Below, piece by piece: positions 35,584 through 47,802 of a stretch of DNA of 64,000 nt. The notes under the pieces are model-generated. The model was not told the DNA's origin and did not search any database. It saw only the letters and a list, made by a program, of their open reading frames with translations. This stretch comes from Chiua virens (taxonomy: Eukaryota > Basidiomycota > Agaricomycetes > Boletales > Boletaceae), in contig JAHNUO010000004.1 of the NCBI GenBank assembly GCA_019787685.1, positions 1,612,001 through 1,676,000 of the forward strand, given 5' to 3'. Position numbers and translations under genes: made by a program. How positions within the stretch are numbered: the first letter of the stretch is position 1; every line of letters begins with the position of its first letter.

Positions 35584-35641
35584 CCGCTGACACGTACTTT
35601 GGACACGACCCACGCCAACTTATGGTAGAACCACGTTTGCC

Positions 35642-37397
35642 ATGGCACCAAAACCACCCCCGAGACCGCTTCCAAACGTATTGCTCATCTCCCTTGTCCC
35701 CGTTGCAGCATGGTTCGTCATCCGGCCTTTGCTTGACCCACCACCACCGCTCCCCATCTTGTTTGCTTCCGTCGGTTTCTCCTTCTTCGCTTTTCTCGCT
35801 GCATTGTACTTGATACCTGTCCTTGGCCCGAGATTCATCCAGGCGAATCTTAAAGGGAAAGATCTATTGAAGGTTTATTCAGACCCAATGTAAGCGTCGC
35901 GTCAAAAGTGCATGTTCATCAATCACTGAGTATGTATAGACCAGAGAGCCAAGGGCTTGTCTGTGCCACCATATACATCCTCTTTCTAATTCTATTTATA
36001 CCATTCCCCTTCTCCGACGCGGTCGGGAGCCTACCACGGAGCCGAAAAGGTCTAGAGGGCCTTCAGGGCGTCGCCTCCCTGCACCATGAGGTGAGACGTC
36101 ACGATCTCGTTTGATGCACTCGTTTTAATCCCGGGTCCAGTTATCACTATACCTCTCCTCGATACTGTCGTTGTTAATGGCGACTATGTTGGGTTTCCTG
36201 GACGATGTCTTTGATATTCGATGGAGGCACAAATTACCGATACCGATCATCGCTGCCATTCCAATGCTTATGGTGTACTATGCAGAAGGAGGCAACACGC
36301 ACGTCGTAGTACCCATTCCCTTCAGACGCTTTCTTGGCATGCTGGTCAATCTAGGTTAGTTGAGACCTTGAGAGCGAGCCAGATCGTTGACGCTGTGCCA
36401 GGTCCAGTGTATTACTTGTACATGTCGCTCCTCTCGACGTTTACCACGAACAGCATCAACATCCTCGCTGGCATCAACGGGTCTGAAGTCAGCCAGGCAG
36501 TTATCATCGCCATCTCGGTTATTCTGAACGATCTATTGTACCTTCCATGGCCTGTAGATTTCAGGATACCCTTTCATCTCCTTGGGAGTCAAGCCGAGGT
36601 AGAAGTGGGCGGTGCATGGCACGCCGGGATGTCCTATGGCAGTAGCGAGTTGGTGGGCAGGCATCTATTCAGCTTGTATTTCATGCTCCCCTTACTAGGG
36701 GTCTGCCTAGGATTCATGTACCATAATTGGTACGTAGATCTGATCCGTTTATCGTTCCCGCGTTTAGCCACTTTTCGGCTCGTGGACAGGTATCCTGCCC
36801 GTGCATTCCCAGGAGATACCCTCTGTTATGTCACCGGAATGGCCTTTTCGGTCGTCGGGATACAAGGCCACTTTTCAAAGACGTTGCTCTTATTCTTCAT
36901 ACCACAGATATTCAATTTCGTGCTGTCATGCCCACAGCTGTTCGGGTTAGTCCCGAACCCTAGACATCGCGTCCCGAGGTCCGTTCCGAAGATCCGTCTA
37001 GCAAATCACATTGAAATATTCCCTGAAATATAGATTCGATCCCGATACAAATCTTTTGCATCCTTCAAAGGCTTCATTTCTAAAGCCGCCGTCAACATTA
37101 GCGACCTTGATTCTTAGAGTCTTTTCAATGTTCGGTCTCACGGAACTTACCGTCCATCCCGGCAACGGGGAGATCCTGGAGGCGACTAACTTGACAATCC
37201 TGAACTTCTTTCTCGTGCGGTTCGGACCGATGACCGAGAAACGCCTAGTACAGGTACTGATGGTTACCCAGGTAAACTACCGAACTGATGTGATCGGCTT
37301 GGCGAGACTCACGAATAGACAGGTCACTGGGAGTGTAATAGCATTCACGGTGCGCTACGGGCTGGCCGGCCTCGTTTACGATGGGGATCGCAGATAG
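35642..37397 (+). CDS. ALG7: UDP-GlcNAc:dolichyl-phosphate GlcNAc-1-P transferase
   Basis: First enzyme of N-glycan assembly (DPAGT1/Alg7), a polytopic ER membrane protein; the tunicamycin target in the family. Exons 35642-35889, 35940-36090, 36141-36354, 36402-36729, 36790-36978, 37034-37271, 37323-37397; 480 residues, in frame. Visible motifs: IPESQGLVCATIYILFLI, LGFLDDVFDIRWRHKLPIPI (the Asp-rich Mg site), [60 protein letters not shown], and a C-terminal HPSKASFLKPP ... TNLTILNFFLVRFGPM block ending VYDGDRR. About ten hydrophobic helices are apparent. All introns are 47-60 bp. The start lies 58 bp after the 21-bp repeat. Confidence 0.96.
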
Positions 37398-37632
37398 CCG
37401 GAGTTACAAGTCCTCGTGGCAATATACTAGAGGGACTTAAAGCGTAATCACGAGTGGTCATAGTACGCCTGATTGATTGAGTTATGCGGATGCGGACTTT
37501 GCGAATAACAAATGCTTATTGGTGGAATCACATGCAGAGTGAGACCGCTTGGTCTGCTGTTGGCTGGGTTTAATATGACTCGCTTTCATCTGTTAACCCA
37601 GCTTGCTTTCCTCACTTATTTTTTATCCCGTC

Positions 37633-39518
37633 ATGGCCAGCGAACGCGCCGCTTTCCAGGCTGAAGTAGCCCAAGTAGAACAATGGTTCAAGGTATGACC
37701 CCTATCTTTAGACATCTCGATACCGGTAATCACCACCTCGTCCGAACAGAGTCCCCGTTTTGCGCGCGTGAAGCGACCATACACCGCTGCCTCAGTTGTC
37801 GCAAAACGAGGAACGGTGCCTATCAAATATCCCGCTGACATCCAAGGAAAGAAACTCTTTGCCCTCCTCTCTGAGCACGCCAAGAACGGGACACCTTCTC
37901 ACACCTATGGCGCGTGAGTGCGTCCTTTTGCGTCGCTCGATGTAAGCACTCACATGACGTCCCGCAGGCTCGACCCCGTCCAGGTCACCCAGATGGCGAA
38001 ATACCTCGAGACCGTCTATGTCTCTGGATGGCAGTCCTCCTCGACGGCATCCAGCACGAACGAACCTGGTCCTGACCTTGCTGGTGAGCTTAGAGTGCAC
38101 ATCCACTACGATCCGAGTGTCTGATGTGCAGAATAGACTACCCTTCCAACACCGTCCCCAACAAGGTCGAGCACCTCTTCATGGCTCAGCTCTTCCACGA
38201 CCGCAGACAACGCGAGGCGCGCTCCCACATGACCGACGCCGAGCTCGCGGTGACACCATTCGTTGACTACCTTCGACCATTGATTGCCGACGCCGACACC
38301 GGCCACGGTGGTCTCACGGCCGTCATGAAACTCGCCAAGATGTTCATCGAGAAGGGTGCGGCGGGTATCCACGTCGAAGACCAAGCACCAGGCACCAAGA
38401 AGTGCGGGCACATGGCTGGCAAGGTGCTCGTCCCCATCGCAGAGCACATCAACCGCCTCGTTGCGCTCCGTCTTCAGTTTGACATCATGGGCGTCGAGAA
38501 CGTCGTCATCTCGCGCACGGACTCGGAGGCAGCGACGCTCATCTCGTCCAACATCGATAACCGCGACCATCCCTTCATCCTCGGCTCGACGAACCCGTCG
38601 CTGTCGCCACTTGCTACTGTCATGCTGGAAGCAGAGGCGGCAGGCAAGTCGGGCGATTACTTGCAGGCCGTCGAGGATGATTGGATCTCTTCTGCAAACC
38701 TCCAATTATTTTCGGAGACGTTGGCGAACGCCCTCGTCTCGCAAGGTACCCCAGGGTCGATCGTGCAGAAGTTCCAGGACCGGGTCTCGCACGCGTCTTA
38801 CCCAGAAGCAGTTGCGATTGCACAAAAGGAGTTTGGATTGAAGACCGTGCCTTACTGGAACTGGGACACGCCTAGGACCCGTGAAGGGTACTACCGGTAC
38901 CAGGGTGGCACTAAATGTGCCATCATGCGTTCCATCGAGTACGCGCCTTACGCCGACGCGTTGTGGATGGAGACCAAGAAACCCATCCTTTCGCAGGCGC
39001 GGGAGTTCGCGCATGGTGTGCATGCCGTGCGTCCCGGCCACTGGCTGGCGTACAACCTCAGTCCGTCATTCAACTGGGAGGCCGCTGGTCTTAACAGCCA
39101 AGATATGAAAGACTTTATCTGGGAGCTCGGCAAGCTTGGCTTTAACTGGCAGTTCATCACGGTATGCTTATGGACGTGTGATGGTGGGCGGTTTACTGAA
39201 GTGAACCGATTCTAGCTGGGTGGTCTGCACTCAAACGCATACATCAGCGATCTTTTCGCAGGCGCGTTTGCAAAGGAGGGGATGAAAGCCTACGTCGAGA
39301 TTGTGCAACGCAGGGAGCGAGAGATTGGCTGCGATGTGTTGACACACCAAAAGGTACGCTCGCATATTTGCATAGGTCAACGATGTTAGTTAACCTTTTT
39401 GCAGTGGAGTGGCGGTGACTACGCCGACAACCTAATCAAGACCGTCACAGGTGGAATCTCGTCGACAGCGGCGATGGGCAAGGGTGTCACAGAAGACCAG
39501 TTCAAGTCGAAACTATGA
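37633..39518 (+). CDS. ICL1: Isocitrate lyase
   Basis: Glyoxylate-cycle enzyme that splits isocitrate to succinate and glyoxylate, allowing growth on acetate, fatty acids and ethanol. Exons 37633-37692, 37750-37913, 37968-38083, 38137-39161, 39216-39353, 39405-39518; 538 residues, the fungal length, in frame. The catalytic signature [13 protein letters not shown] is intact. Also present are [57 protein letters not shown] and the fungal insert region [14 protein letters not shown]. The C-terminus is SKL, a peroxisomal PTS1 signal. Malic enzyme (30 kb) is the other C4-metabolism gene nearby. Confidence 0.97.
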
Positions 39519-39711
39519 TCGTTACGATGATGGTGCCAAAAGGGATTTACGATGTGCTTTGGTTCCTGTATTTCTAACTTTATTTCATTCCTTCCAAGTA
39601 GACCTCACTAGCACTGTTCCTACCTTACGTGTCAGAGCATGCGGTCTAATGTCAAATCACATTCCACAAATGTTCTTTACCTCAGGAGACAAGTATATCG
39701 GAATAACACCA

Positions 39712-40980
39712 TCATGAAACAGTAACAAAGGCACCTTTGCTTGCGGTGAGCTCGGCGCCAAGCTTGTACCCGGTCACCTGGAACACATTCACATTGGATA
39801 AAAAGCCCTCGCCAAACGTGGAATAAACTCACCTTTTCCCAATCGATCTTCTGTCTGGTCAAAGGGAGGGCACGCCTAAGACCCTTGAATGCCTTTTCGC
39901 TCATCTCGTGGTACGACTCATTTAGCGATGTTTGTAATCGCGTCTCTTCTGCCTCGATCAGGGCAAATATCTTGCTAGCATGCAGCGTTGGGAGATGCAT
40001 TCACAATCGCGGGCGGTATGGGTATTGAGAGGTCATGCGATGTTTCGAGTTGGACCTGCGACGCATGGATGAGCCACTCGTAGGATCATCAAAAACGGCC
40101 CTTACATTCCCCTGTTCATAATAGTGGACATTCACCAGAATTTTTCCTGTAATCGTCTTTGATGCCCCGAGGTCGATCTGGTATTGAGAACGCCATCTGC
40201 CTGACCTGCCTCGACCGTTGAGCCGACGCGACCAGTTCGAGGTGATCAAAGACAAACCAAAAGTTGGACGGGTTGTATTTATTGGACGCGATTTGGACTG
40301 TAAACTGACTGGGTGGTTGGGATGCAAAGACGACGACGACGCCTTCGATATAGTGTGCGGCAAGATATGAGAGGGCAGCAGACTCGAGAGCGGCACTGAA
40401 AAAATTCTATAGAGTAGATGGAAGACGGCATCGCGCATGGCTTACCGAAGGGGTTCGGCTACCGGATCAGGTTCCTCTTGGCGAGGATCGGACTGCTTCC
40501 TGCATGGTTGAGCATCAAGGAACATAGCGTGGATCGAGTGTACTTGCCAACTTGATGTGATGGAATATGAAAGATGATTTGGAACGCGGGTCTAAGAATC
40601 GTTCTTGTTCGCCACCTTCCTCTTGCTCGCCGTCTTGTATCCGCGTAACGTCGCTGATGATAGGTCTGAAAAGCAGGCGAGTTCACCACTATTATTGCAC
40701 GGGGCAGACTGAAGGTGGTGGATGAGAGGTTACCTGATGGTTCGCGTCCGGCACGTCTACGATGATGAACTGCGCGAGATTGTACTCTCGAATGGCGGGA
40801 AGGAGGCCGTCTTCGAGAATCCCGTCGTCATTGACGATACCACGGATATCTACGCGTGATCAGAGCACGTTTGGGAGTAGATGCAAAGGGCGAACCATTG
40901 AGGACGTCGTTGATTTCTCCAGGAGGAGATTGTAGTACAAAGGCGCTCGCCACTTGAATGCGATCGTCCGAGTCCGCCAT
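39712..40980 (-). CDS. CAP1: F-actin-capping protein alpha subunit, three frame breaks
   Basis: Barbed-end actin capping heterodimer subunit (CAPZ alpha). The start MADSDDRIQVASAFVLQSPP is followed by GEINDVLNDIRGIVND and LPAIREYNLAQFIVVDVPDA. Later blocks are RFLDPRSKSSFIFHHIKL, ALSYLAAHYIEGVVVVFASQ, RWRSQYQIDLGASKTITGKI, VNVHYYEQGNV and the C-terminal EKAFKGLRRALPLTRQKIDW then GYKLGAELTASKGAF. At least six introns are needed. The one after HHIKL needs a GC donor (TTG|GCAAGT) to reach EASDPRQEEPDPVAEPLR. Apparent extra bases lie near 40662, 40494 and 40001. It is head to head with the PHD gene, start codons 43 bp apart. Confidence 0.88.
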
Positions 40981-41000
40981 ATGGTTCTGAGACAACTTGT

Positions 41001-41013
41001 CTAACCCTAACCC
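41001..41013. promoter_or_regulatory. Telomere-repeat-like motif in 43-bp divergent promoter
   Basis: CTAACCCTAACCC, two tandem units of the reverse complement of TTAGGG, fills much of the gap between the capping-protein start (40980, minus) and the PHD gene start (41024, plus). Interstitial TTAGGG motifs bind Tbf1/Teb1-type regulators in fungal promoters (established for yeasts); use here is inference. Confidence 0.5.
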
Positions 41014-41023
41014 GAACTTGCCG

Positions 41024-42518
41024 ATGCTGTCCTGTCAACGCTGCAAGCAGTCCACAAACGGTCCTGAGACGTTTCTCTTGACATGTCGGACATGTAGCAA
41101 GACGTGGCACCACAGTAGGTCGTCGTCACACCCCGATCGATCGTTAACTTACTACCCCGCAGGGTGCCACATGCCCCCCGTCGAGGATGTCGAACTCTTT
41201 CAACGCTTACGTGCCACGAATGATCAGGACATGGCCAATGGTATCTACGCATGGGCGTGCAGAAGGTGCAAGAAGAGCACGTCGGGAATCCCGAGGGCGA
41301 CGTCCGGTGGGTCCAGCGGACCCGTGTCGTCTGCATCACTCGACGACAAGAAATGCTTGACTTCAGGGGATAGTCCAGCTGTCAAAGGCACCTTGCCTGT
41401 TTCCGTCGCCAGTGTCGTCCGACCGGGTGTCAAAGTAGAACCGGTATGTGGCAATTCAAAATTTGGTGTTTGACGTGTCTCCTGAGTGCCACAGAGTACT
41501 CTGGTAGCTGCACTGAACGACCGAGAGACAAGCGATGGAAAGGAGTCGGTTGATGAAGCACTGGTAGAACGCACCCTTATGGATAAGAGAGAAACTATGT
41601 CTGCACGGAAGCTTCCCAATGTCCAAGCCCAACCAAGCCCGACGAAATCTGGAGACGTGGATGTGGACATGCTCACTCCGCAAGAAGAGAAGAAACCTCT
41701 TCAGAACATATCCAAGCTACCCTCTCATCCGGATTCTGGTGCGCGGATGGTCGCTAGTGTTGACACTATTCAGGACATTTCCAAGACACTTATTCGTCGG
41801 ACTTCTGGTGCACGGAAGGTCGTTGGCACTGCTACTGTCCAGAACCCTCCCAAGAAACTTTCCCATCAGATTTCTGGTGCACGGAAGGTCGCTGCGCCAC
41901 TAACCTACTCCGTGGATAACGTTGAGATGACTGACGATGCTATGATCACCACTTTTTCCGAGGCTACGGGTCCTTCTTTGCAGGCACCACAAACCTCCTC
42001 AGACAACCAGCTTGTTGGGCTCAAATCTACTCCGGACGTGCAGCCCGGGGCGAGAGTTGCGAGTTCGTCCAGTAAACGAGAACAGGAAGTGCGACCAGTA
42101 GATGAAGTGGCAATCCAGCCTCAAGGTAATCAAGATGTTGGCGACGACCCGGAAGACTTGTACGGCCCTCCGGTGGAGCGTCGTGTCGTCCGCATCCTCC
42201 CTTCACTAGCTGAAGAGTTAAGGGAACAGCAACGACGAGCAGCCCTTCAGAAGGTAATATCTTACTCACACACTACTCGACGTATTACATATATTTGTTC
42301 AGGAAGAGAAGCTTAAGAGGGCTTCCTTGGCCCCTGATTGGATTTCTGCAAAATATGCGAATGATCCGTTGTGGAAAGAAGTGCAAATTCCAAATGAACG
42401 ACGGAGACCACGAAAGGGCGCGGCAAGGGAACTTGGGGAGAGTGGATTGAATGTGAACGAGCTGGTGGGCTATTTTACGGCTGCAGATTGGATACGAGAA
42501 CACGTCGACAAGGTTTGA
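41024..42518 (+). CDS. PHD-finger-like protein with internal repeats
   Basis: Exons 41024-41114, 41163-41443, 41495-42253, 42303-42518; 448 residues. The N-terminus carries a PHD-type zinc-binding pattern: CQRCKQS, LTCRTCSKTWHHRCHMPP, then WACRRCKKS about 30 residues later. PHD fingers read histone H3 tails. The middle is disordered and has a tandem repeat of about 28 residues at about 215-300, each unit ending in SGAR (SGARMVAS, SGARKVVG, SGARKVAA). Near the C-terminus are EDLYGPPVERRVVRILPSLA and a charged helix (EELREQQRRAAL), then LAPDWISAKYANDPLW. The start is the first ATG; translation could not begin earlier because an in-frame ATG is absent. Specific function unknown. Confidence 0.8.
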
Positions 42519-42575
42519 ATGTATGCGTGTATATAATGGTGTGCGGTGTGACAACTCCACTTGACCACGGACAGT

Positions 42576-45190
42576 ATGGCCCCGCCAGCGACCGAATCTG
42601 TTTCGTCAAACCTTAGCAAGCTGACCGTTCCCCAGCTCAAAGCCTTGTGCAAAGAGCGACGGATCACTGGTTATTCCAAGTTAACCAAGGCCGGACTCTT
42701 GCAGAAGCTCGCAGAGTCAGCTCAAACTGCCGCTGCAGCCTCAACGACACCACTTCAAGATCATCAGGCGACTCATAAAACTCCCAGTTCGACTGTGGTG
42801 TCATCCGGACTACATGCGAATGAGGTCCAGAACCCCAAAGGTTCTCCCACAACTGACGAGATCACCCAAGTAACATGCCAGCCTGCTCGCGATCGATCAG
42901 ATGCTCCGACGTTGACCATTAGTACTGACACCACCGTTACCACAACTCCTTTGGCGAGTGAACTTCCCGGACGATTGCAAAACCGACCTGTCACAGGCAC
43001 TACGAGCACGCAGAGAACCTCCGGCGAGAAACGGCTTGCGCATACAGACATCTCCGTGCCATCAAAACGGATTAGGACGTCTCCCACATTCGCAACCGCG
43101 ACCAATGTAGGCCACGAAAATGTAGTTCCGAAGACGCTCACGCCCCAGCCGAAGCACCCTCAACTGCAGGTGGTCGATCATTCTGTACCCAAGGCTCCCA
43201 AGGTACCCGCGCAACGTAAAAGGTCACTCTATGGCAGTACTTCGAATCTTGCACGAGACACGTCGTTGACGACCAGTGGAACAAAAGAAACGGGAAGCGC
43301 TACCAGGGTTCGCTTGGCCACTGAAATCCCCGAATTATCGCAAAACCGAACTGTTGCGAGTCAGAAAACTTCCGAGCCTGAGGCGAAACGAACCGCGCAC
43401 ACAGCTACTCCAGTACCTACGATACGTGGTGGCGGGACGTCCCTCTCGCGTACAATTGGGGCAAGCCATAACCTTCCGACTCCGAAGCCCGCGCTCCAGC
43501 AAGAGCTACTTGTCGATCCTTCATTCTTTAAGGTTCCCGAAGTGCCTGCCCCGCCCAAAAGGTCGCTCCACGATCATGTCGCGACTTCCAAGAAGCAACC
43601 TACCCGCACGAGTAATTCTTCTGCCGTAGCTCCCAAGATCGCTGGCCAAACACGGTTCAAACCTCTGAAACCCAAGCTTATGGAGCCCAACCAGGCGCGC
43701 AGCGAACCCCCACGGGCCCCTATGTCCTCCGTGACACCGATTGGAGTCGATCCTGCTCTTCCTTTCAACGTATACACGAAACCTCTTCCTACTCTTTCTC
43801 ATATCACTTTCCCTCCGAAGGCATCTGAGCGAAAGTGGGTGTACCGATGGGCTATCATACTAAGCGCCATTTCCCCGACAGACAGAGGTACATGCATGGT
43901 CGTCTCGAGGACCTTCCGGTATGCAGGTAGGATGTATCTTCTCAAGGAAGCGCTTTTGGGTCACACTTCCACGCCATTTTTGTGACAGTTTATCTCTCCG
44001 CTACGCATTTGCTGTCGAAGAACTATGCTGGTCGTAGATTGGATGCTGTATTCGAACAGCATCCGAAGAACATGACAAATTTTTGGCCATACCTTCGATT
44101 CCGCACGTCTGAGGTCTCTGGACGGCGTTTGGCATTCAAGCAGTCGTTTCTTGGTCGATACACGTGCTCGATGGGGTACGATCCGTTGTCCGAGCACCTT
44201 TGGACCAGCCCCGACGACAAAAAGCAAGTCGATCTTGCCCTTCGGTTCGTCGCGAGATGATTTCAGAGATACCCGAGTCATATTTTGAATGCTGTACCAG
44301 ATTTGTTCTAACACGGATGTGGTTCGCCGTATCTATCGGTGCCTTCGGGCACGATGCGTCAAGGTGGTCCAAAAGCGTCATCCGAGACGTTCGAGAGGTC
44401 ATCAAAGGCGAAATCTGGCAAGTCATCTCCCAGTGCAACGACACCGGCAAATGTGGCAGTTATTACGTGCTTGAAGCGACATGCGAAGTTATTGGTCGAC
44501 CTTCCACGTCGCAAGAGCAGCATGCCCTTGGGTATGGTTTGCGTGTCGATTGGTCGACATGGATTTCTCAACGATCGGGAGCGCCACTGGATGCGGGACC
44601 ATGTTCGCTTCTAGAATGTGTGAAATGGTCAAACGCCGAGGATTACCATCTGGGGATCAGCAAAGTATGGTTACGCCGCGTTCAAGATCAGGATGAGAAC
44701 AACGTCGCCAAGCGGACCGTCGCCCAAAAGTACATCTTGGCCAGCGTCGTGGCAAATGGGTACGTCAGCTCTGCACGAGTAGATGATTTCTCACCAAACC
44801 TGGTTGGTCAGCATAAGTGGGCAATGGATGTCCACGAGCGCGATGGCTCAAGAGTTTGCGGGTTTGCCTGACAAAAATGCTCTCGGCGCAAGATCCGCGG
44901 GACGGTCGGTGAATGCGATGAACATGTACCTTCCAGCGTATGCCACATTTCGTATCGTTGCGCAGTGATGACGCTCATCCCTTGTGCGCAGTCATCACCA
45001 TATAGAGAGCGTGCATTTCACAACTGCAAATGGCGACGCGTTGCACGCTGCGGTAGCTGTCGTGCAGACCCCAGGACGAGAGTACTATGTCCTGAGAGAC
45101 AATGGAATGCAAGTAGGGTATGAGGAGGAGGGCATACCCGATGTTTGGCAGCAGATTTTGGGTTGCGACGCACTAGGCCGAGTCCGTTAG
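42576..45190 (+). CDS. SAP-domain protein of unknown function
   Basis: Exons 42576-43926, 43989-44244, 44301-44759, 44812-44937, 44992-45190; 796 residues, in frame. A SAP DNA-binding motif occupies about residues 12-47 (LTVPQLKALCKERRITGYSK, then LTKAGLLQKLAE). Residues about 50-400 are disordered, Thr/Pro/Lys rich. The second half is folded: WAIILSAISPTDRGTCMVVS, TNFWPYLRFRTSEVSGRRLA, VLTRMWFAVSIG, GSYYVLEATCEVIGR, GISKVWLRRV and the C-terminal ESVHFTTANGDALH, VVQTPGREYYVLRDNGMQVG. I believe this architecture recurs in Agaricomycetes but cannot name its function. It starts 57 bp after the PHD gene stop on the same strand. Confidence 0.82.
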
Positions 45191-45420
45191 AGATATACCT
45201 CCGTTCTTGGCCTGCATGTGCATGCCACGTAGAGTATTATACCGGTGGAGAACGGTACCACGCTGGTATCATGAGTTCCACAGTATCGAGGTGCCTAAGT
45301 GTACAGAAAACAGACAAGAGTAGGTTTGGTGCGTTGTACCCTCTAGCTACCCAACGTGTACCGCGCAGCCTCATGCTGATATACCACAACACTGGGGCAC
45401 CATCCAAAACGCGTGTCTTG

Positions 45421-46843
45421 TCAAGAACTATCTGGCACGATTGCATGAAGCCCAGGTTGCTTCTCCATGTAAGCCGTGTTCTTCGTCAGGTAGTTGTATT
45501 CACTTCCATCGCCCTGCAGAAAGAGGATACGTGAATAGAAGATACGAAAAACAGATACGAATAGGACCGACGATGTAAGGGAACGGGAAACCAGGCTCGA
45601 AAGGAATGACGCTCTCAAGGTACTTGATATGAGCAGGGGAAGAGAATGATTGCCAGCGCTTCAAGATTAGCCTCCAGCTGTTCCACCTTGCGGCATCCGA
45701 CGATGGGGAATACATATGGTGCTTTCTGCATGACATATGCGATTGCTACCGCCGTGATGTGCTTGGCACCAATTTCTTTTGCAACCTTGTCCAACGCGGC
45801 GCTCATTGTTCTTTCCATTTCGTTTCGCCTCCAATCCGCGAGTCCACGACCTGTGTCACCTGATTGGGCACGTCGTTCTTCTTCCTCGTCGCTTCGGAGC
45901 TTCCCACTTGCGAGCACGGACCAAGGAGCGATTGCCATGCCTATTTGAGCAACCGTCAATTGAATATACGGTACTATTTTGAGACACCGGGCATACCATG
46001 CGCTTTGCACATGGGAATAATGTCTCGCTCGATCGAGCGATCCATGACGTTCCATAGACCTTGATAAATGACGAACGGCGTCTTGCCATGATCCCGGGCG
46101 TACTGGTTCGCTTGGGACACAACCCACGCAGGGGTATCAGACATGCCCTAGAACATCACAATTCGAAAAATATTGAGGATCGAGACACACCGAGGATCCG
46201 AGGTGACAAGTACCAAGTAGAGCACTTTCCCTTGCTGAACGAGCACATGGAGACCGTTCATAACCTCTTCGATCGACGTCTCCCAATCCCACCAGTGGAC
46301 GTAGAAGATATCAATGTACGATGTTCGGAGCTTTTTCAAGCTTGCCTCCACGCTGAGGTGCATTGATTTGATATTGTTTCCCGAGTACAACACTTTTTGT
46401 TGGAACGCGTGATTTCCACGTAAATAATTCGTGGTATACTATCAGTGATCGAGTATCAAGTGAGTAGAGCACGATATGGATCGGGATCGCGTACCTTGGT
46501 CGCGATGACAAGTTGATCCCTGATCCCACGCAGTTCGGCCCATTCTCCGATGATCTCTTCCGAGGTCTGATCCTGACTAGGACAGACATGAACGATGAAG
46601 TGATCCTCGTGTCAACACGCACTAGTGGTTGGCGGTATCGATAAAGTTTCCACCTGCGTTATAAAACGCGTCGAGTAGCTTGAAGGACGACTCCCTGGTG
46701 GTACTCCCCAAGCCGAACTGTTCCCACTTGTCCCCAATGGTCATACCGCCGAGCTGAAGAGGGGAAACATGGATGGACGCGTGGGGTGACAGCGCACGAT
46801 ATCGAGCAAGTCGAGAAGCCGGTTTTGGCACTGGGTTGAACAT
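45421..46843 (-). CDS. Aldo-keto reductase, AKR9/aryl-alcohol dehydrogenase type (copy 1)
   Basis: NADPH-dependent aldehyde reductase. Exons (minus) 46623-46843, 46495-46576, 46214-46438, 45997-46147, 45572-45940, 45421-45513, the same exon pattern as copy 2. The catalytic tetrad is visible: Asp and Tyr in [20 protein letters not shown], Lys in LVIATKYTTNY, His in [15 protein letters not shown]. The cofactor-binding C-terminal half is [20 protein letters not shown]. An extra T near 45641-45644 breaks the frame between AIIL and [17 protein letters not shown]; the last exon (GDGSEYNYL ... VPDSS) is intact. About 75% identical by eye to copy 2, head to head with it, with U2 snRNA between. The substrate is unknown; aryl aldehydes are typical for the family. 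Confidence 0.92.
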
Positions 46844-47489
46844 CGATGGGGCAATCGTGCAAGTATCAAAGGAAGAAATGACCAAGACAAAAAGAGGGCT
46901 AGTGAATAATGAGTCGGAAAAAACGGGAGAGTCGGATGCCCACCTATGATCAACCTCTATACTGGGCTAGCTTCATTGTTATCACCGCCGTATCACATCC
47001 GTCAAGGCAACTGCCGCTGTACACCCAAGATATGAGCAGGCTGCGATAGTAGCCCGATCATCGCAGCGGTGAATAACGACTGTGTATTGCAGCGTGGTCA
47101 AGAATACGGTACCTCTGAGTTGGGACTCGAATGGGTTGTTACAAGTAGTGGGATTCAAGGAGATCAGGATGTTGTCAGGATGTGTACATGTAATGTTGGC
47201 GAAGTGACCTGTTCTGACAGACTGAACATGATTGATGCCCTTGGCATGTTCTAATGGCAGAAGCGCGCAAGTCAGCCAAGGGGATTCCCAAAAGCTGACA
47301 ATGGACTGACATTTTAAGCAACTACCATCAAAAGTGCAATTCATTCCATCAAATAGATAAGTTATTACACAACAACTACCAACACAAAGATCCCAAGCCC
47401 TTGCAATCTGTTTACTGTCTTCCATGGAGTGCCAAGTGACACCCAGTAGAAGGAAGCAAAGAGAAAACAAAAGCAAAAGGGAGATCCCC

Positions 47490-47676
47490 CGACAACACAA
47501 GCCAGCAGTGCAGTAGCAAGGTCATCACATCCCCGGAGTTGCAAGCAGAGCTCGCGAGGAACAAGGGCGGCAAAAATTTGATAACCAGAAAATGAGGGCG
47601 GTGCCCTCATAATAGTGGTTAAACTATTAAGAACAGATACTACACTTGATCTAAGCCAAAAGGCCAGAGTGGTAAG
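47490..47676 (-). ncRNA. U2: U2 spliceosomal snRNA
   Basis: Read on the minus strand, the sequence contains the invariant 5' region GGCCTTTTGGCTTAGATCAA and GTGTAGTATCTGTTCTT, which includes the GUAGUA that pairs with the intron branch site. Stem IIa (TTAATAGTTTAACCACTATTA) and stem IIb (GAGGGCACCGCCCTC) follow, and then the Sm site AATTTTTG at 47571-47578. A TATA box lies upstream. The 5' end is set about 11 nt before GGCC by comparison with other U2 RNAs. The 3' end is estimated from the usual length of about 187 nt, because stems III/IV are not conserved enough to fix it. The bases just before GGCC (CTCT) differ slightly from the common CTC. Confidence 0.93.
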
Positions 47677-47698
47677 GATTCAGAGTGTCGAACCCGAG

Positions 47699-47706
47699 TT
47701 TATATA
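47699..47706 (-). promoter_or_regulatory. TATA box of the U2 snRNA gene
   Basis: TATATAAA on the minus strand, centred about 27 bp upstream of the predicted U2 5' end, the expected distance for a fungal RNA polymerase II core promoter. Confidence 0.7.
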
Positions 47707-47802
47707 TCTTTGGCAATTTGCGCACGGACCAAGGCGTTCTAATTACTAAATTTGGAACGGTGACAGACACGTACCAACGAGTAATCCTGCCAGGGACTCA
47801 GC

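Larger units (their letters stand above)
33807..35641. other. Region between SET-TAD3 and ALG7 start codons
   Basis: About 1.8 kb between divergent genes, unusually long for this window. It holds an unassigned spliced frame (33937-34900), an inverted-repeat element (35017-35543) and ends in the second copy of a 21-bp direct repeat. It looks like inserted DNA; see findings. Confidence 0.55.

Noticed and set aside
47690..47710. tRNA-like T-loop (TTCGA) near 47690
   Set aside because: No acceptor or anticodon stem; the bases belong to the U2 promoter region.
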